The notes: generated by a model not told the origin, from the sequence alone. 64,000 nt of DNA from Paracoccus sp. DMF-8 (GCF_029309835.1 NZ_JARJHL010000017.1:310001-374000); one strand, 5' to 3'; numbered from the stretch's first letter, positions 1 through 8,747 are shown. Program-made: numbers and translations.

Positions 1-14
1 CGGCCCGTTTCTGT

Positions 15-842
15 TCACGAGGTTTTCTTCTGGATCGCGCCTTTGGAAAAGCTGTCCAGCAGGATCGCCACGGCGACGATGGCCAGCCCTGCGCGCAGGC
101 CCAGACCCATCTCCATCCGGGTCAGGCCGCGCGTCACCTCGGCGCCAAGCCCCCCTGCTCCGACCAGACCGGCCAGCACGACCATCGCCAGCGACAACAG
201 GATGCACTGGTTCAGCCCGACCAGCAGCGTGGGCGTCGCGGCGGGAAACTCGATCTTCCACAGGATGGTGCGGGGTTTCGCGCCGATGGCCTGCCCCAGT
301 TCCTTGAGGTCAGAGGGCACGCCGCGAAAGGCCAGCGTGGTCAGGCGCAGCATCGGCGGGATGCCGTAGACGATGGTTGCGATGATCGCGGGCACCCGGC
401 CAAGGCTGAAGATCATCACCGCAGGGATCAGATAGACCCATGGCGGCACCGTCTGCATCACGTCCAGAACCGGGCGCAGCGCGGTCTCGATCCGGGGGCG
501 GCGGGCGGCAAGGATGCCAAGCGGAAAGGCGATGGCGACGGCGATGGCCACCGCCACCACGACCAGCGCGACCGTCTGCATCGACGCCGTCCACAGCCCC
601 ACCAGCCAGCAGAACGCCAGACAGCAGCCCGCCAGAACCGCGACCTTGCGGCCCGCGACGACCAGCGCCACCACCGCCACGACCGCGATCAGCGCCTAGG
701 GCGGCAGCACCAGCAGCGCCCGTTCGATCGCGCCCAGAACGGTTTCGATGATACGCGTAACCGCCGCGAAAAAGCCGTGGAAATTCGCATTCAGCCAGTC
801 GACGACGGGGGCCAGGAAGGCACCGGGATTGATCTGGGTCAT
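15..842 (-). pseudogene. proW: Second betaine-type ABC permease, interrupted by an in-frame amber codon
   Basis: This is a ProW/OpuAB-type inner-membrane permease of a quaternary-ammonium (glycine betaine/proline betaine class) importer. The frame opens at ATG 842, overlaps the stop of the preceding permease (ATGA), and reads 48 residues ending in LLVLPP. A TAG follows at 696-698. The same frame then continues without another stop to TGA at 15, giving the membrane segments and a BPD_transp_1 permease core with a typical EAA-like loop around GQAIGAKPRTI. Without the stop the product would be 275 residues, a normal ProW length. TAG is one base from TGG (Trp), which would fit a hydrophobic stretch after LPP. 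A GTG 16 bases downstream of the stop (680) could restart translation and give 221 residues. Either the gene is inactive, the stop is a base error, or a shortened permease is made. Family call is secure; functional state is not. Confidence 0.85.
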
Positions 843-1696
843 GTCCGTTCTTTTCCGGCGCGCGCGGCGCCCTGCCCTGCGCTTTGCGTCACGCGGTCCA
901 GGATCATCGTCAGGATGACGATGGCGATCGAAGCATTGATCGAGGTCGCGATATCCAGCGTGCGGATCGCGCCATAGATCGTCGCGCCCAACCCGCCGGA
1001 ACCGACGATCCCCGCGATGACCACCATGCCAAAGGCCATCATCAGGCTTTGGTTGATGCCGGCCATGATGCTGGGGACGGCAAAGGGCAGCCGGATCTTG
1101 AAAAACATCTGGCTGCGGCTCAGGCCAAGCGCCTGCCCCAGTTCGATGAATTCCTGCGGCGTCATGCGGATGCCAAGCGCGGTCAGCCGGATCGCGGGCG
1201 GCACCGCGACGATCACCGTCGCAACCAGCGCCGTCGCCGGGCCGAAACCCAGCAGCGCGATCGAGGGCAGCAAGTAGATATAGGGCGGCATCGTCTGGAT
1301 CAGGTCCAGCACCGGGGTCAGCGCCCGGTCCAGCCGCGGCATCAGCCCGGCCAGAGTGCCGACGGGCAGGCTGATCGCCAGCGCGATGACCACGGCGGCG
1401 ATGACCAGCGCCAGCGTCTCCATCGTATCGGACCACAGGCCCATGGCCGCGCAGAACGCCAGCGCGGCGGCGCTGCTGATCCCGAACCACAGGTTCAGCG
1501 CCCGCCAGCCGATCACCCCGGCCAGCGCCGCGATGACGTAAAAGGGCGGCAGCAGCACCAGCCACAGGATCGCGTCATACAGCCCTTCCAGCAGGGCGCG
1601 GGCGCCGTCGAACAGAAAACCCGCGTGATCGCCCAGCCAGAACAGCGCATTGTCGATTGCCGTATCGAAACCGTCGATAAAGGCGCTATTGTCCAT
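839..1696 (-). CDS. proW: Quaternary-ammonium ABC transporter permease (ProW/OpuAB family)
   Basis: Inner-membrane permease of a glycine betaine/proline-type importer, 285 residues from ATG 1696 (MDNSAFIDGF). A longer reading from 1729 adds only 11 residues and would overlap the proV stop region, so ATG 1696 is preferred. The N-terminal 90 residues hold an amphipathic stretch and two hydrophobic segments. The BPD_transp_1 core follows, with MPPYIYLLPSIALLGFG and the coupling loop ELGQALGLSRSQMFFKI, which contacts the ATPase in this family. It lies 10 bp after proV and overlaps the next permease by 4 bp. Having two permeases suggests a heterodimeric channel, as in some choline or betaine importers, rather than the single homodimeric ProW of E. 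coli. Substrate is inferred from family only. Confidence 0.88.
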   Translation of the reverse strand: MDNSAFIDGFDTAIDNALFWLGDHAGFLFDGARALLEGLYDAILWLVLLPPFYVIAALAGVIGWRALNLWFGISSAAALAFCAAMGLWSDTMETLALVIAAVVIALAISLPVGTLAGLMPRLDRALTPVLDLIQTMPPYIYLLPSIALLGFGPATALVATVIVAVPPAIRLTALGIRMTPQEFIELGQALGLSRSQMFFKIRLPFAVPSIMAGINQSLMMAFGMVVIAGIVGSGGLGATIYGAIRTLDIATSINASIAIVILTMILDRVTQSAGQGAARAGKERT

Positions 1697-1706
1697 GCCG
1701 CCCCCC

Positions 1707-2777
1707 TTAATGCGCGGCGGGGGCGCCATCGCCCCGGACGCTCAGCAACAGGTTGCGGGTGGTGACGACACCAGCGATGGCGCCGTCTTCGGTCACCGCG
1801 ACGGCATCGCTGCCGGTTTCGGTGATCTTGCCGATCAGCGCGTCGATATCGGCCTGGCCGTCGCATTGCGGCAGGCTGGCCGGGTCGGTCGCGGGGTCCA
1901 GGGCGCGGAAATCCGCGACCGGGATCATCACCGAATGCGCCTTGACCAGATGCAGCCGCGATATCCCGGCGACGAAATCGGCGACATACTGGTCGGCCGG
2001 GTTCATGACGATATCCTCGGCCGTGCCGACCTGGATGATGACGCCGTCCTTCATGATGGCGATGCGGTCGCCGATGCGGATCGCCTCGTCCAGATCATGG
2101 GTGATGAAGACCGCCGACTTGCCCAGATCCTTGGTCAACTGGCGGAATTCGTCCTGCAACTGGCGGCGGATCAGCGGGTCCAGCGCGGAAAACGGCTCGT
2201 CCATCAGGATGATTTCCGGGTCCGAGGTCAGCGCGCGGGCCAGCCCCACCCGCTGCTGCATGCCCCCCGACAGTTCGGACGGATAGCGGTCCAGCCAGTC
2301 CGACAGCCCGACCTTGGCCAGCGCGGCGCGGGCGGCCTGATTGCGTTCGTCGCGCCCGACGCCCTGCACCTCAAGGCCAAAGGCCGCGTTTTCCAGCACA
2401 TTGCGCTGCGGCAGCAAGGCCACGGACTGAAAGACCATGCCGATATGGCGCGCCCGCGTCTCGCGCAGGGTCGCGGCATCCATCTGGGCCAGATCGCGAC
2501 CCTTGACCAGAACCTTGCCAAGGCTGGGTTCGATCAGCCGGTTCAACTGCCGGATCAGCGTCGATTTGCCCGAACCCGACAGGCCCATGATGCAAAAGAT
2601 CTCGCCCCGGTGGACCTTGAGCGTCGCGTCGGACACCCCCACCACGCAGCCGAACTGCTGCAAGACCTCGGTCTTGCCAAGCCCCCGTTCGGTGATCGCG
2701 CGGATCGCCTCGGCCGAGCGTGTGCCGAATACCTTCCAGACCGACTGGCAGTCGATCAGAACCTCACCATTTTCCAT
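1707..2777 (-). CDS. proV: Quaternary-ammonium ABC transporter ATP-binding protein (ProV/OpuAA family)
   Basis: Cytoplasmic ATPase of the importer, 356 residues. Walker A is GLSGSGKST near residue 66, the Q-loop is MVFQSVALLP, the signature is LSGGMQQR, Walker B with catalytic Glu is IILMDEPFSALD, and the H-loop is FITHDLDEA. The N-terminal extension before the first strand (about residues 1-35) and the C-terminal tail of about 100 residues, which resembles a CBS-type regulatory region (CDGQADIDALIGKITETGSDAV onward in outline), are both typical of ProV rather than of simple ABC ATPases. In family members the CBS part senses ionic strength. It is co-directional with proX upstream and the two permeases downstream. 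A strong hairpin separates it from proX, so it is probably expressed below the binding protein. Confidence 0.92.
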   Translation of the reverse strand: MENGEVLIDCQSVWKVFGTRSAEAIRAITERGLGKTEVLQQFGCVVGVSDATLKVHRGEIFCIMGLSGSGKSTLIRQLNRLIEPSLGKVLVKGRDLAQMDAATLRETRARHIGMVFQSVALLPQRNVLENAAFGLEVQGVGRDERNQAARAALAKVGLSDWLDRYPSELSGGMQQRVGLARALTSDPEIILMDEPFSALDPLIRRQLQDEFRQLTKDLGKSAVFITHDLDEAIRIGDRIAIMKDGVIIQVGTAEDIVMNPADQYVADFVAGISRLHLVKAHSVMIPVADFRALDPATDPASLPQCDGQADIDALIGKITETGSDAVAVTEDGAIAGVVTTRNLLLSVRGDGAPAAH

Positions 2778-2804
2778 GATTTCCCTGTCGATCCTGTGGG
2801 CGTG

Positions 2805-2832
2805 AAAAAGGCGGCCGGAACGGCCGGCCGCC
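2805..2832 (-). terminator. Rho-independent terminator/attenuator between proX and proV
   Basis: Read on the minus strand, a perfect 9-bp GC stem (GGCGGCCGG pairing with CCGGCCGCC, arms 2824-2832 and 2810-2818, 5-base loop) is followed directly by five T residues (2805-2809). It sits between the proX stop and the proV start in one operon. Partial termination here would give excess periplasmic binding protein over membrane components, a common arrangement in ABC importers. The structure is visible; its efficiency is inferred. Confidence 0.8.
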
Positions 2833-2842
2833 AGACGCGAGA

Positions 2843-3694
2843 TCAGTAGCTTTTGATATTCGACCAGCGGCCGATCAGATCGGCATGACCCGCGGTCCAG
2901 TCGGCAACCGCCTGATCCATGGTCTTGCCGTCATTCACCTCGGCATTGATCAGCGCGATATCGGCGATGGGCACATAGACGCTGCCGATGATTTCGCGCG
3001 CTTCGGGATTGGCTTCGGCAAAGCCCTTTTGCCCGATCCAGTAATAGCTTTGGGGCGGGGCGAAAATGCCCTTGGGATCGGCCAGGAATTTGGTGTCGTA
3101 GCGCAGGGCCATCCAGGTCGGCTCCCACAGGGTGACGGCGATCCAGTCCTGACGATCGGTCGCGGATTTCAGCGCGGCGGTCATCGCGGCGGTGCTGCCT
3201 TCGACCAGTTGCAGGTTCAGGCCATAGGCCGAAACCGCATCCGCCGTTTCGCGCATCAGGCCGGCGCCGGGCTCGATGCCGATGATCTTGCCGCCGAATT
3301 TATCGGCGTTTTCGTTCAGTTGTTCGACGGGATCGATCGGCACATATTTCGGAACCGCGATCCCCTGATACAGCCCGTGCGACACCGGAGACAGCTTTTC
3401 CAGCCGGTTCTTGTTGCGGTTCCAGTAATCGTGGGCGACGTAATCGGTCTGCGAGGCGATGATCTGGATATCGCCCTTGGTCAGCGCCGCATAGGCGATG
3501 CCCCATTCGGAAAACTCGGTCACCTCGACGGTGAAGCCCTTGTCCTCAAGGACCTTTTTGGTGATGCCGGTGATCGGGGTCAGGTCTTCCCAGATGATGG
3601 TGCCCATCTTGATGACCTTGTCCTGCGCCATCACGGGTGTCGTCAGGCCAAGCGCCAGCATGCCGGCGATCAGGGCTTTGAACAGTCTGCGCAT
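2843..3694 (-). CDS. proX: Periplasmic quaternary-ammonium binding protein (OpuAC/ProX family)
   Basis: Substrate-binding protein, 283 residues, with a clear Sec signal peptide (MRRLFKALIAGMLALGLTTP, cleavage after VMA-QD). The mature part starts KVIKMGTIIWEDLTPITGI, a typical OpuAC opening. Aromatic residues expected of a cation-pi cage are present (W in IIWEDL, W in FSEWGIAY, Y/W in AHDYWNRN, W-W in TLWEPTW). A GGAGGA ribosome site lies just before ATG 3694. It is the first gene of the proX-proV-proW-proW operon and is followed by a terminator. The family binds betaines, choline or carnitine; which of these cannot be told from the sequence. Confidence 0.9.
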   Translation of the reverse strand: MRRLFKALIAGMLALGLTTPVMAQDKVIKMGTIIWEDLTPITGITKKVLEDKGFTVEVTEFSEWGIAYAALTKGDIQIIASQTDYVAHDYWNRNKNRLEKLSPVSHGLYQGIAVPKYVPIDPVEQLNENADKFGGKIIGIEPGAGLMRETADAVSAYGLNLQLVEGSTAAMTAALKSATDRQDWIAVTLWEPTWMALRYDTKFLADPKGIFAPPQSYYWIGQKGFAEANPEAREIIGSVYVPIADIALINAEVNDGKTMDQAVADWTAGHADLIGRWSNIKSY

Positions 3695-3977
3695 TTAGTC
3701 CTCCGCAAAGTTGGATGTGCGATGAAGGACCGGGCGGCGGGCATGATCTGACCCAGACCGCAAGCGTGATTGCGGCGCAATTCGCCCGGACCCGTCTTTC
3801 GTGACGGGGGAATTCTGATTTTTTCGGGATTTGACCGGCTTGTTTTTTCCGGGATGCCCCCTCATCCCGAATTGGATGATTTATCCCCCGTGGGGTGACG
3901 TCGGGCAAACGAGAATTTGCAATGGCCGCGCATTAGAAAATCTGCGTCAGCCGCCCGCCTGCCCTAGCCTGCCTGAC
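3695..3977. promoter_or_regulatory. Intergenic region with proX promoter and possible regulator sites
   Basis: This 283-bp stretch between the LysR gene and proX holds no gene. It contains a perfect 7-bp inverted repeat (CGGGATG/CATCCCG, 3850-3869) next to two near-copies of TTTTTTC(C)GGGAT, and a short inverted repeat GCAAA-N6-TTTGC at 3905-3920 in the range expected of a LysR or other activator site. The hairpin lacks a downstream T-run in the direction of the LysR gene, so it is not a convincing terminator. The proX promoter must lie here, but no clear -10/-35 pair is assigned. Confidence 0.4.
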
Positions 3978-4943
3978 CTAGCCCGCCTGTCGGGCGGACA
4001 GGTCCATCTGCGCCCGCACCGCGTCCAGCACATGTTCGACAAAACCCGCGACATAGGGCCGGGACAGGGATTTCTGCTTGCAGTTCAGAAAGTTGCCCCT
4101 GCCCGCAGTGATCGGCGCAGGATGGGCAAAGACCAGATCGCCCGTCCGGATCAGGCCCTGCACCATATGGTGCCAGCCCAGCATCACGCCCTCGCCCGCC
4201 AAGGTCGCGCGCATCAAAAGCCCGACCTTGTTCGTGCTGAGCGTCGAGGGCGCGCGATTCCAGTCCAGCCCCTGCGCGCGGAACCATTCGGGCCAGCCAA
4301 GCGGCTGCCAGCCGATCGCATCGGCGGTCCAGTGGCGGTCGTGCAGATGCAGCAGATTGACCCGGTTCAGGCTGTCGGCATCGCCAAAGGGGCCGAAGCG
4401 GGCCAGAAAATCCAGGGTGCAGACCGGCTGCGCGGTTTCGGGGAACAGGAAATGCAGCACCTCGCCGACCTCGCAGCGGTCATTTCCGCAGAGCATGGCG
4501 ATATCGACCTCGGCATAGTTGCGCAGGTTGTCATCCTCGTCCGAGGCGAAGACGACAAAGCCGACATCGGGGTGTTTCGCGCGGAAACTGTCGATCAGCG
4601 GCTGCAGCCAGAACTGCGCCGCGCCATCGGTGGCCGAAATCGTGACGGTCTGCGGCCCTTCGTCCTGACTGAGCAACGCGACACCGGCGCTGATCGTGTC
4701 CAGCCCTTCGGTCACGGCGCCGAACAGGCTGACGCCTTCGGGCGTCAGTTCCAGCACATTGTGTTTGCGGATGAACAGCGCCACGTCCAGCGCGCGTTCC
4801 AGCAGCCGGATCTGCTGGCTGACCGCGCCCTGGGTGACGTTCAGCTCCTTGGCGGCCAGCGTAAAGCTGAGATGCTTGGCCGCCACCTCGAAGGTGGCGA
4901 AGGCCCCAAGAGACGGCAGATAGCGGCGCTTGATCGGTGGCAT
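3978..4943 (-). CDS. LysR-family transcriptional regulator (GcvA-like)
   Basis: DNA-binding regulator of 321 residues from ATG 4943 (MPPIKRRYLPSLGAFATFEV). The N-terminal winged HTH is clear (SFTLAAKELNVTQGAVSQQIRLLERAL, about residues 22-48). It is followed by a LysR substrate-binding domain opening at TVTISATDGAAQFWLQPLI. The PSLGAFATFEVAAKHLSFT opening resembles GcvA/AmpR-type members. Upstream in-frame starts lie inside the previous gene, so the ATG 27 bp after its stop is chosen. It is the last gene of the DapA-ALDH-FAD-oxidoreductase run and lies directly upstream of proX. It probably controls both, with a pathway metabolite as effector (inference). Confidence 0.88.
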   Translation of the reverse strand: MPPIKRRYLPSLGAFATFEVAAKHLSFTLAAKELNVTQGAVSQQIRLLERALDVALFIRKHNVLELTPEGVSLFGAVTEGLDTISAGVALLSQDEGPQTVTISATDGAAQFWLQPLIDSFRAKHPDVGFVVFASDEDDNLRNYAEVDIAMLCGNDRCEVGEVLHFLFPETAQPVCTLDFLARFGPFGDADSLNRVNLLHLHDRHWTADAIGWQPLGWPEWFRAQGLDWNRAPSTLSTNKVGLLMRATLAGEGVMLGWHHMVQGLIRTGDLVFAHPAPITAGRGNFLNCKQKSLSRPYVAGFVEHVLDAVRAQMDLSARQAG

Positions 4944-4969
4944 GGCGGCTCCGGTTGAACGAAGCGGCG

Positions 4970-6316
4970 TCATTCGAGTCGGGTCCGCCACTCCTTCCAG
5001 CGAAGATAGACATTTGCGCCGATGGTGTCGAAGGGATGTGGCGGCAGGCGCGAAGGTTCCGCCTCGGCCGCGAAAAACGCGGTGATCGCGCTTTGCCGCC
5101 CACAGGCCAGTTCCGCCGCCCCGATCCCGGTCAGCGTGCTGCGCGTGGTGCCCAGACCGTTGTCGACGCAGGCCGCGAACAGCCCCGGTTCCAGCTGCCG
5201 CATGACCGAGACGCTGTTTTTCGACAGGCACAGATGCCCGGACCAGCTATGCCGGAACCTGACGCCCTTCAGCATCGGGAAACGCGCATCGAATTTGCGC
5301 CGCATCTGGCCGACCAGCCGCGACAGATCGGCGGCGCTGGTCTGCATTTCAGGGCGGTAATAGCTGCCCTGCCGGATGACGATGCGGTTGCCGCCCTGCG
5401 CCGGGCCGATGCGGCGCACGGTGGTTCCCATCGGATCGGCGGGGGTGACGCCCCAGCATTCGTGCCCGCCAAGCGCGCGGATCGCATCGGGGGGCAGTTC
5501 CCCGGTCATGCAGGCGCTGAGCATGATATGCATCAGCGCGCCCTGCTCGAAGCCGAAGCTTTCCAGATGGCCGTTATTGGCCAGAATGAGCTTTTGCGCG
5601 GTCAAGCGGCCCTGCGCGGTCTGCACATGCCAGCCCTGCGCCACGGGTTCGATGCGCTGGACGGGCGATTGTTCCAGAATGCGCACCCCGTCGCGTTCCA
5701 GCCCCGCCGCAAGGCCCTGCACATAGCCCGCGGGCTGCAACATCACCGTGCCGGGGGTAAACAGCCCGCCGTGGTAATAGTCGGACCCAGTGATCTCGCG
5801 CATGGCGCGGGCGTCCAGCAATTCATGCGCTTCGCCGAGGGCGCGCAGATGTTCGGCATAGCTGCGGTTGGCAGCGACACCCGCGTCGGATGCGGCGCCG
5901 TTGACCTTGCCCATGCGCTGGAACCAGCCCTGTGGGATGGCGTAATCCGCGACGATATCGCCCGCGAATTCAATCGCATGGCGGTTCAGCGCGGTGATCT
6001 GGCGGTCATGGCTGTCGCCCTGCCCCGCATAATCCGACGAGGTCAGTTCGTGCGGCAGGTCGATCATGAAACCCGAATTGCGCCCGGTGCCGCCTTCGGA
6101 AATCCGCGCCGCTTCCAGAATGACGATATCCAGACCGGGGTCGATCTGGCGCAGGCGGCGCGCGGCGGAAAGCCCCGCGAAACCGCCGCCCACGATGGCG
6201 ATGTCGCAGCCCGCGCTGCCGTCCAGCCGCGCGCGGGGCGCGACTGGCGGCAGGATCACGCTCCACCCGGCGGGGCCGTTGAACACCGGGGTGCGTATCG
6301 CCTGATGCGCGGGCAT
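4970..6316 (-). CDS. FAD-dependent amine/amino-acid oxidoreductase (DAO family, PuuB/OrdL-like)
   Basis: Predicted flavoenzyme, 448 residues. The FAD Rossmann motif is CDIAIVGGGFAGLSAARRL at about residues 38-56, followed by the Glu of IVILEAARIS. GTGRNSGFM is the OrdL/PuuB-type segment that often carries or contacts the flavin. The C-terminal HSWSGHLCLSKNSVSV fits the DAO fold. The family oxidises secondary or primary amines (for example gamma-glutamylputrescine or N-methylated amino acids) to imines or aldehydes. It starts 3 bp after the aldehyde dehydrogenase stop, so the two are translationally linked: an oxidoreductase that makes an aldehyde next to an enzyme that oxidises it. With the adjacent betaine-type importer, the substrate may be a methylated amine or betaine derivative (inference). 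Confidence 0.85.
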   Translation of the reverse strand: MPAHQAIRTPVFNGPAGWSVILPPVAPRARLDGSAGCDIAIVGGGFAGLSAARRLRQIDPGLDIVILEAARISEGGTGRNSGFMIDLPHELTSSDYAGQGDSHDRQITALNRHAIEFAGDIVADYAIPQGWFQRMGKVNGAASDAGVAANRSYAEHLRALGEAHELLDARAMREITGSDYYHGGLFTPGTVMLQPAGYVQGLAAGLERDGVRILEQSPVQRIEPVAQGWHVQTAQGRLTAQKLILANNGHLESFGFEQGALMHIMLSACMTGELPPDAIRALGGHECWGVTPADPMGTTVRRIGPAQGGNRIVIRQGSYYRPEMQTSAADLSRLVGQMRRKFDARFPMLKGVRFRHSWSGHLCLSKNSVSVMRQLEPGLFAACVDNGLGTTRSTLTGIGAAELACGRQSAITAFFAAEAEPSRLPPHPFDTIGANVYLRWKEWRTRLE

Positions 6317-6319
6317 GGG

Positions 6320-7828
6320 TCAGTCCAGCGCGGTATCGGCGTTATCGGACAGGTCCAGCCAGATGGTTTTCAGCTGGGTATACTGGTCATGGGCATGGAT
6401 GGAATTGTCCCGCCCGCCAAAGCCCGACTGCTTGTAGCCGCCGAACGGGGTCGCGATATCGCCCTCGCCAAAGCTGTTCACCGTCACCGTCCCGGCCCGC
6501 AGCATCCGCGCGCCGCGCAGCGCGCGCTTGCCATTGGCGGTAAAGATCGACGCGGCCAGCCCGTAGTCGGTGGCATTGGCCGTGGCGATGGCTTCCTCGA
6601 AACTGGCGACCTCGATCACGCTGAGGATGGGGCCAAAGATCTCCTCGCGCGCGAGCCTATGGTCATTGCCGTCGATTTCCACCACGGTCGGCTCGACATG
6701 GGTGCCGTCATGGCTGGCGCCGCCCAGAATGATGCGGCCCGTTTGCGCGAGTTCCAGATAGGATGCGACCTTGTCGAAATGCGCCGGGCTGACCAGCGCG
6801 CCGACCCGGACCGCAGGGTCCAGCGGATCGCCGTGCCGCCATTCGCGGGCATGGGCCTGAACGCGGTCCAGCAGGCGGTCCTTGATGCCCTTTTGCACGA
6901 TCAGGCGGCTGGCGGCGGAACAGTTTTCGCCCATGTTCCAGAAGGCGCCATTGACGACATGCGCGGCCACGGTGTCCAGATCCTCGGCATCGTCCAGCAC
7001 GATGCAGGGGTTCTTGCCGCCCAGTTCCAGCACGATTTCCTTGAGGTTGCTGTCGGCCGAATAATGCAGGAACCGCCGCCCCGTCACGGTCGAGCCGGTG
7101 AAGCTGACCATATCGACATCCGGGTGGCGGCCAAGCGGCTCACCGACCTCGGCGCCGCCGCCGGTGACGATGTTCAGCACGCCGCGCGGCAGGCCCGCCT
7201 CGGCCGCCAGTTCCGCCACGCGCAACGCGGTCAGGGTGGTTTCAGCGGCGGGCTTGACCACGACCGAACAGCCGGCGGCCAGCGCCGGGCCGATTTTCCA
7301 TGCCAGCATCAGCAGCGGGAAATTCCACGGCAGCACCAGCCCCACGACGCCCACGGGTTCGCGCACGACCAGCGCCAGATGATCGTCGGAGGAAGGCGCG
7401 ACCTGATCATATATCTTGTCGATCAGCTCGGCATGCCATTTCAGGACATGGATGGTTTCCGGCACATCGACGGTTTCGCAATCATAGATCGTCTTGCCGC
7501 TGTCGATGCTTTCCAGCACGGCCAGTTCGCGGGCATTGCGTTCCAGCAGTTTCGCCAGACGCAGCAACACGCCCTTGCGCTCGGACGGGTGCAGGCGCGA
7601 CCAGCGGCCATCCTCGAACGCCTCGCGCGCCCTGGTGACGGCAAGGTCCACGTCCTCGGCCCCGCAGGCGGCGATTTCGGTCAGAGCCGCGCCGGTGGCC
7701 GGGTTGGTCGTGGTGAATGTCTTGCCCGAAATCGCGGGCCGAAAGCCGCCGTCGATCCAGGCGTTCTGCGGCAGGTCCAGCGCGGCGGCCAGAGCCTTGT
7801 ATTCCTGAATGGTCAGAAGATCGCTCAT
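6320..7828 (-). CDS. Aldehyde dehydrogenase, PuuC/betaine-aldehyde-like
   Basis: NAD(P)-dependent aldehyde dehydrogenase, 502 residues, the usual length. Visible motifs: the LPWNFPLLMLAWKIGPALA segment with the cofactor-binding Asn, VKPAAETTLTALR, the nucleotide-binding turn SFTGSTVTGRRFLHYSA, the general-base Glu in LELGGKNPCI, and the catalytic Cys in GENCSAASRL. The C-terminal FGGYKQSGFGGRDNSIHAHDQYTQLKT ending in outline is typical of PuuC/AldH-type enzymes. It sits 1 bp after the DapA-like gene and 3 bp before the FAD oxidoreductase, so all are one operon. It likely oxidises the aldehyde from that flavoenzyme. Confidence 0.9.
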   Translation of the reverse strand: MSDLLTIQEYKALAAALDLPQNAWIDGGFRPAISGKTFTTTNPATGAALTEIAACGAEDVDLAVTRAREAFEDGRWSRLHPSERKGVLLRLAKLLERNARELAVLESIDSGKTIYDCETVDVPETIHVLKWHAELIDKIYDQVAPSSDDHLALVVREPVGVVGLVLPWNFPLLMLAWKIGPALAAGCSVVVKPAAETTLTALRVAELAAEAGLPRGVLNIVTGGGAEVGEPLGRHPDVDMVSFTGSTVTGRRFLHYSADSNLKEIVLELGGKNPCIVLDDAEDLDTVAAHVVNGAFWNMGENCSAASRLIVQKGIKDRLLDRVQAHAREWRHGDPLDPAVRVGALVSPAHFDKVASYLELAQTGRIILGGASHDGTHVEPTVVEIDGNDHRLAREEIFGPILSVIEVASFEEAIATANATDYGLAASIFTANGKRALRGARMLRAGTVTVNSFGEGDIATPFGGYKQSGFGGRDNSIHAHDQYTQLKTIWLDLSDNADTALD

Positions 7829-7829
7829 C

Positions 7830-8747
7830 TCAGTTCCCTTCCGTGATCGCCGTGACGGTGGTTTTCAGCACGCGGATCACCTGTTCCAGCGCGCGCTTTT
7901 CATCCTTGTTCAGCCCTTTCAGCGGCGGGCGCATCGGGCCTGCGCGCAGGCCGGTGATCTCGACCCCGTGCTTGACGCATTGGATGAACTTGCCGCCCTG
8001 TTCCAGCACGCGCATCAGGGGCAGCATCGCCGACATGATGCGGCGGCCCTGATCGAAATCGCCGCGCACGGCGCAGGCTTCATACAGCGCGATATGTTCC
8101 TCGGGCAGAAAGTTCGAGCCGGCGCAGATCCAGCTGCGCGCACCCCGAGCAAAGAATTCCAGCGCCTGATCGTCCATGCCGCAGGACAGCCCGATATGCG
8201 GATAATCCCGCGCCAGCAGATGCACGCGGTTGATATCGCCCGAGCTTTCCTTGATCCCGATGACATTCTTCGACCGTCCGACGCGGTCCAGGAATTCGGT
8301 CCCCATCTCGACGCCCATGCGACCGGGATAGTTATGCAGGATGATCGGCAGATCGGCGGCGCGGTCGATGGCCAGCGCGTTCAGCGCGTTTTCGCGTTCG
8401 GTCGGCACCGAATAGGGCGGCGTGCCCAGCAGGATCGCATCGGCCCCCATCTCGCGCGCGCCCTGCGCCAGCGCGATGCTGTCGGGGGTGCGCATGGCGC
8501 CCGTCCCGACGATCACCGGCACGCGACCGGCGGCCTGTTCGGCGATGAAGCGCGCCAGTTCCAGCCGTTCCTCGACGGTTTCGGCGTAATTCTCGCCGGT
8601 GGACCCGCCTGAAATCAGCCCGTGAACCCCCGCCGCAATCAGCCTTTCGACCACATCGGCCAGCGCGTCGAAATCGAACGAGCCGTCATCGTGGAAAGGT
8701 GTGATCAGCGGGGTGTAAATGCCTTCCAACACCAACCGGGGGGCCAT
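7830..8747 (-). CDS. DapA/NanA-family class I aldolase
   Basis: TIM-barrel Schiff-base lyase, 305 residues. It shows GGSTGENYAETVEERLEL (residues about 45-62), the Tyr of HNYPGRMGVEM, and the Schiff-base Lys in NVIGIKESSGDINRV. The family includes dihydrodipicolinate synthase, N-acetylneuraminate lyase and various 2-keto-3-deoxy acid aldolases or dehydratases. Placement as first gene of a degradative operon argues against lysine synthesis. A GGAGGAT ribosome site precedes ATG 8747. The substrate cannot be told. A 2-oxo acid derived from the imported nitrogen compound is one possibility. Confidence 0.85.
   Translation of the reverse strand: MAPRLVLEGIYTPLITPFHDDGSFDFDALADVVERLIAAGVHGLISGGSTGENYAETVEERLELARFIAEQAAGRVPVIVGTGAMRTPDSIALAQGAREMGADAILLGTPPYSVPTERENALNALAIDRAADLPIILHNYPGRMGVEMGTEFLDRVGRSKNVIGIKESSGDINRVHLLARDYPHIGLSCGMDDQALEFFARGARSWICAGSNFLPEEHIALYEACAVRGDFDQGRRIMSAMLPLMRVLEQGGKFIQCVKHGVEITGLRAGPMRPPLKGLNKDEKRALEQVIRVLKTTVTAITEGN

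Noticed and set aside
696..698. Amber codons in proW and norD as pyrrolysine or a recoded stop
   Set aside because: Other genes use TAG as a normal stop (for example the IclR gene), TAA and TGA lesions also occur, and no pyl genes are in the window.
3850..3869. CGGGATG/CATCCCG hairpin as terminator of the LysR gene
   Set aside because: In the LysR direction the stem is followed by GAAAAAAC, not a T-run; the T-run lies on the wrong side.
4937..7846. Very long open frame of 969 codons on the plus strand
   Set aside because: It is antisense to the FAD oxidoreductase and aldehyde dehydrogenase genes, rich in His/Gln/Arg, and shows no domain. Long antisense frames are common in GC-rich coding DNA.
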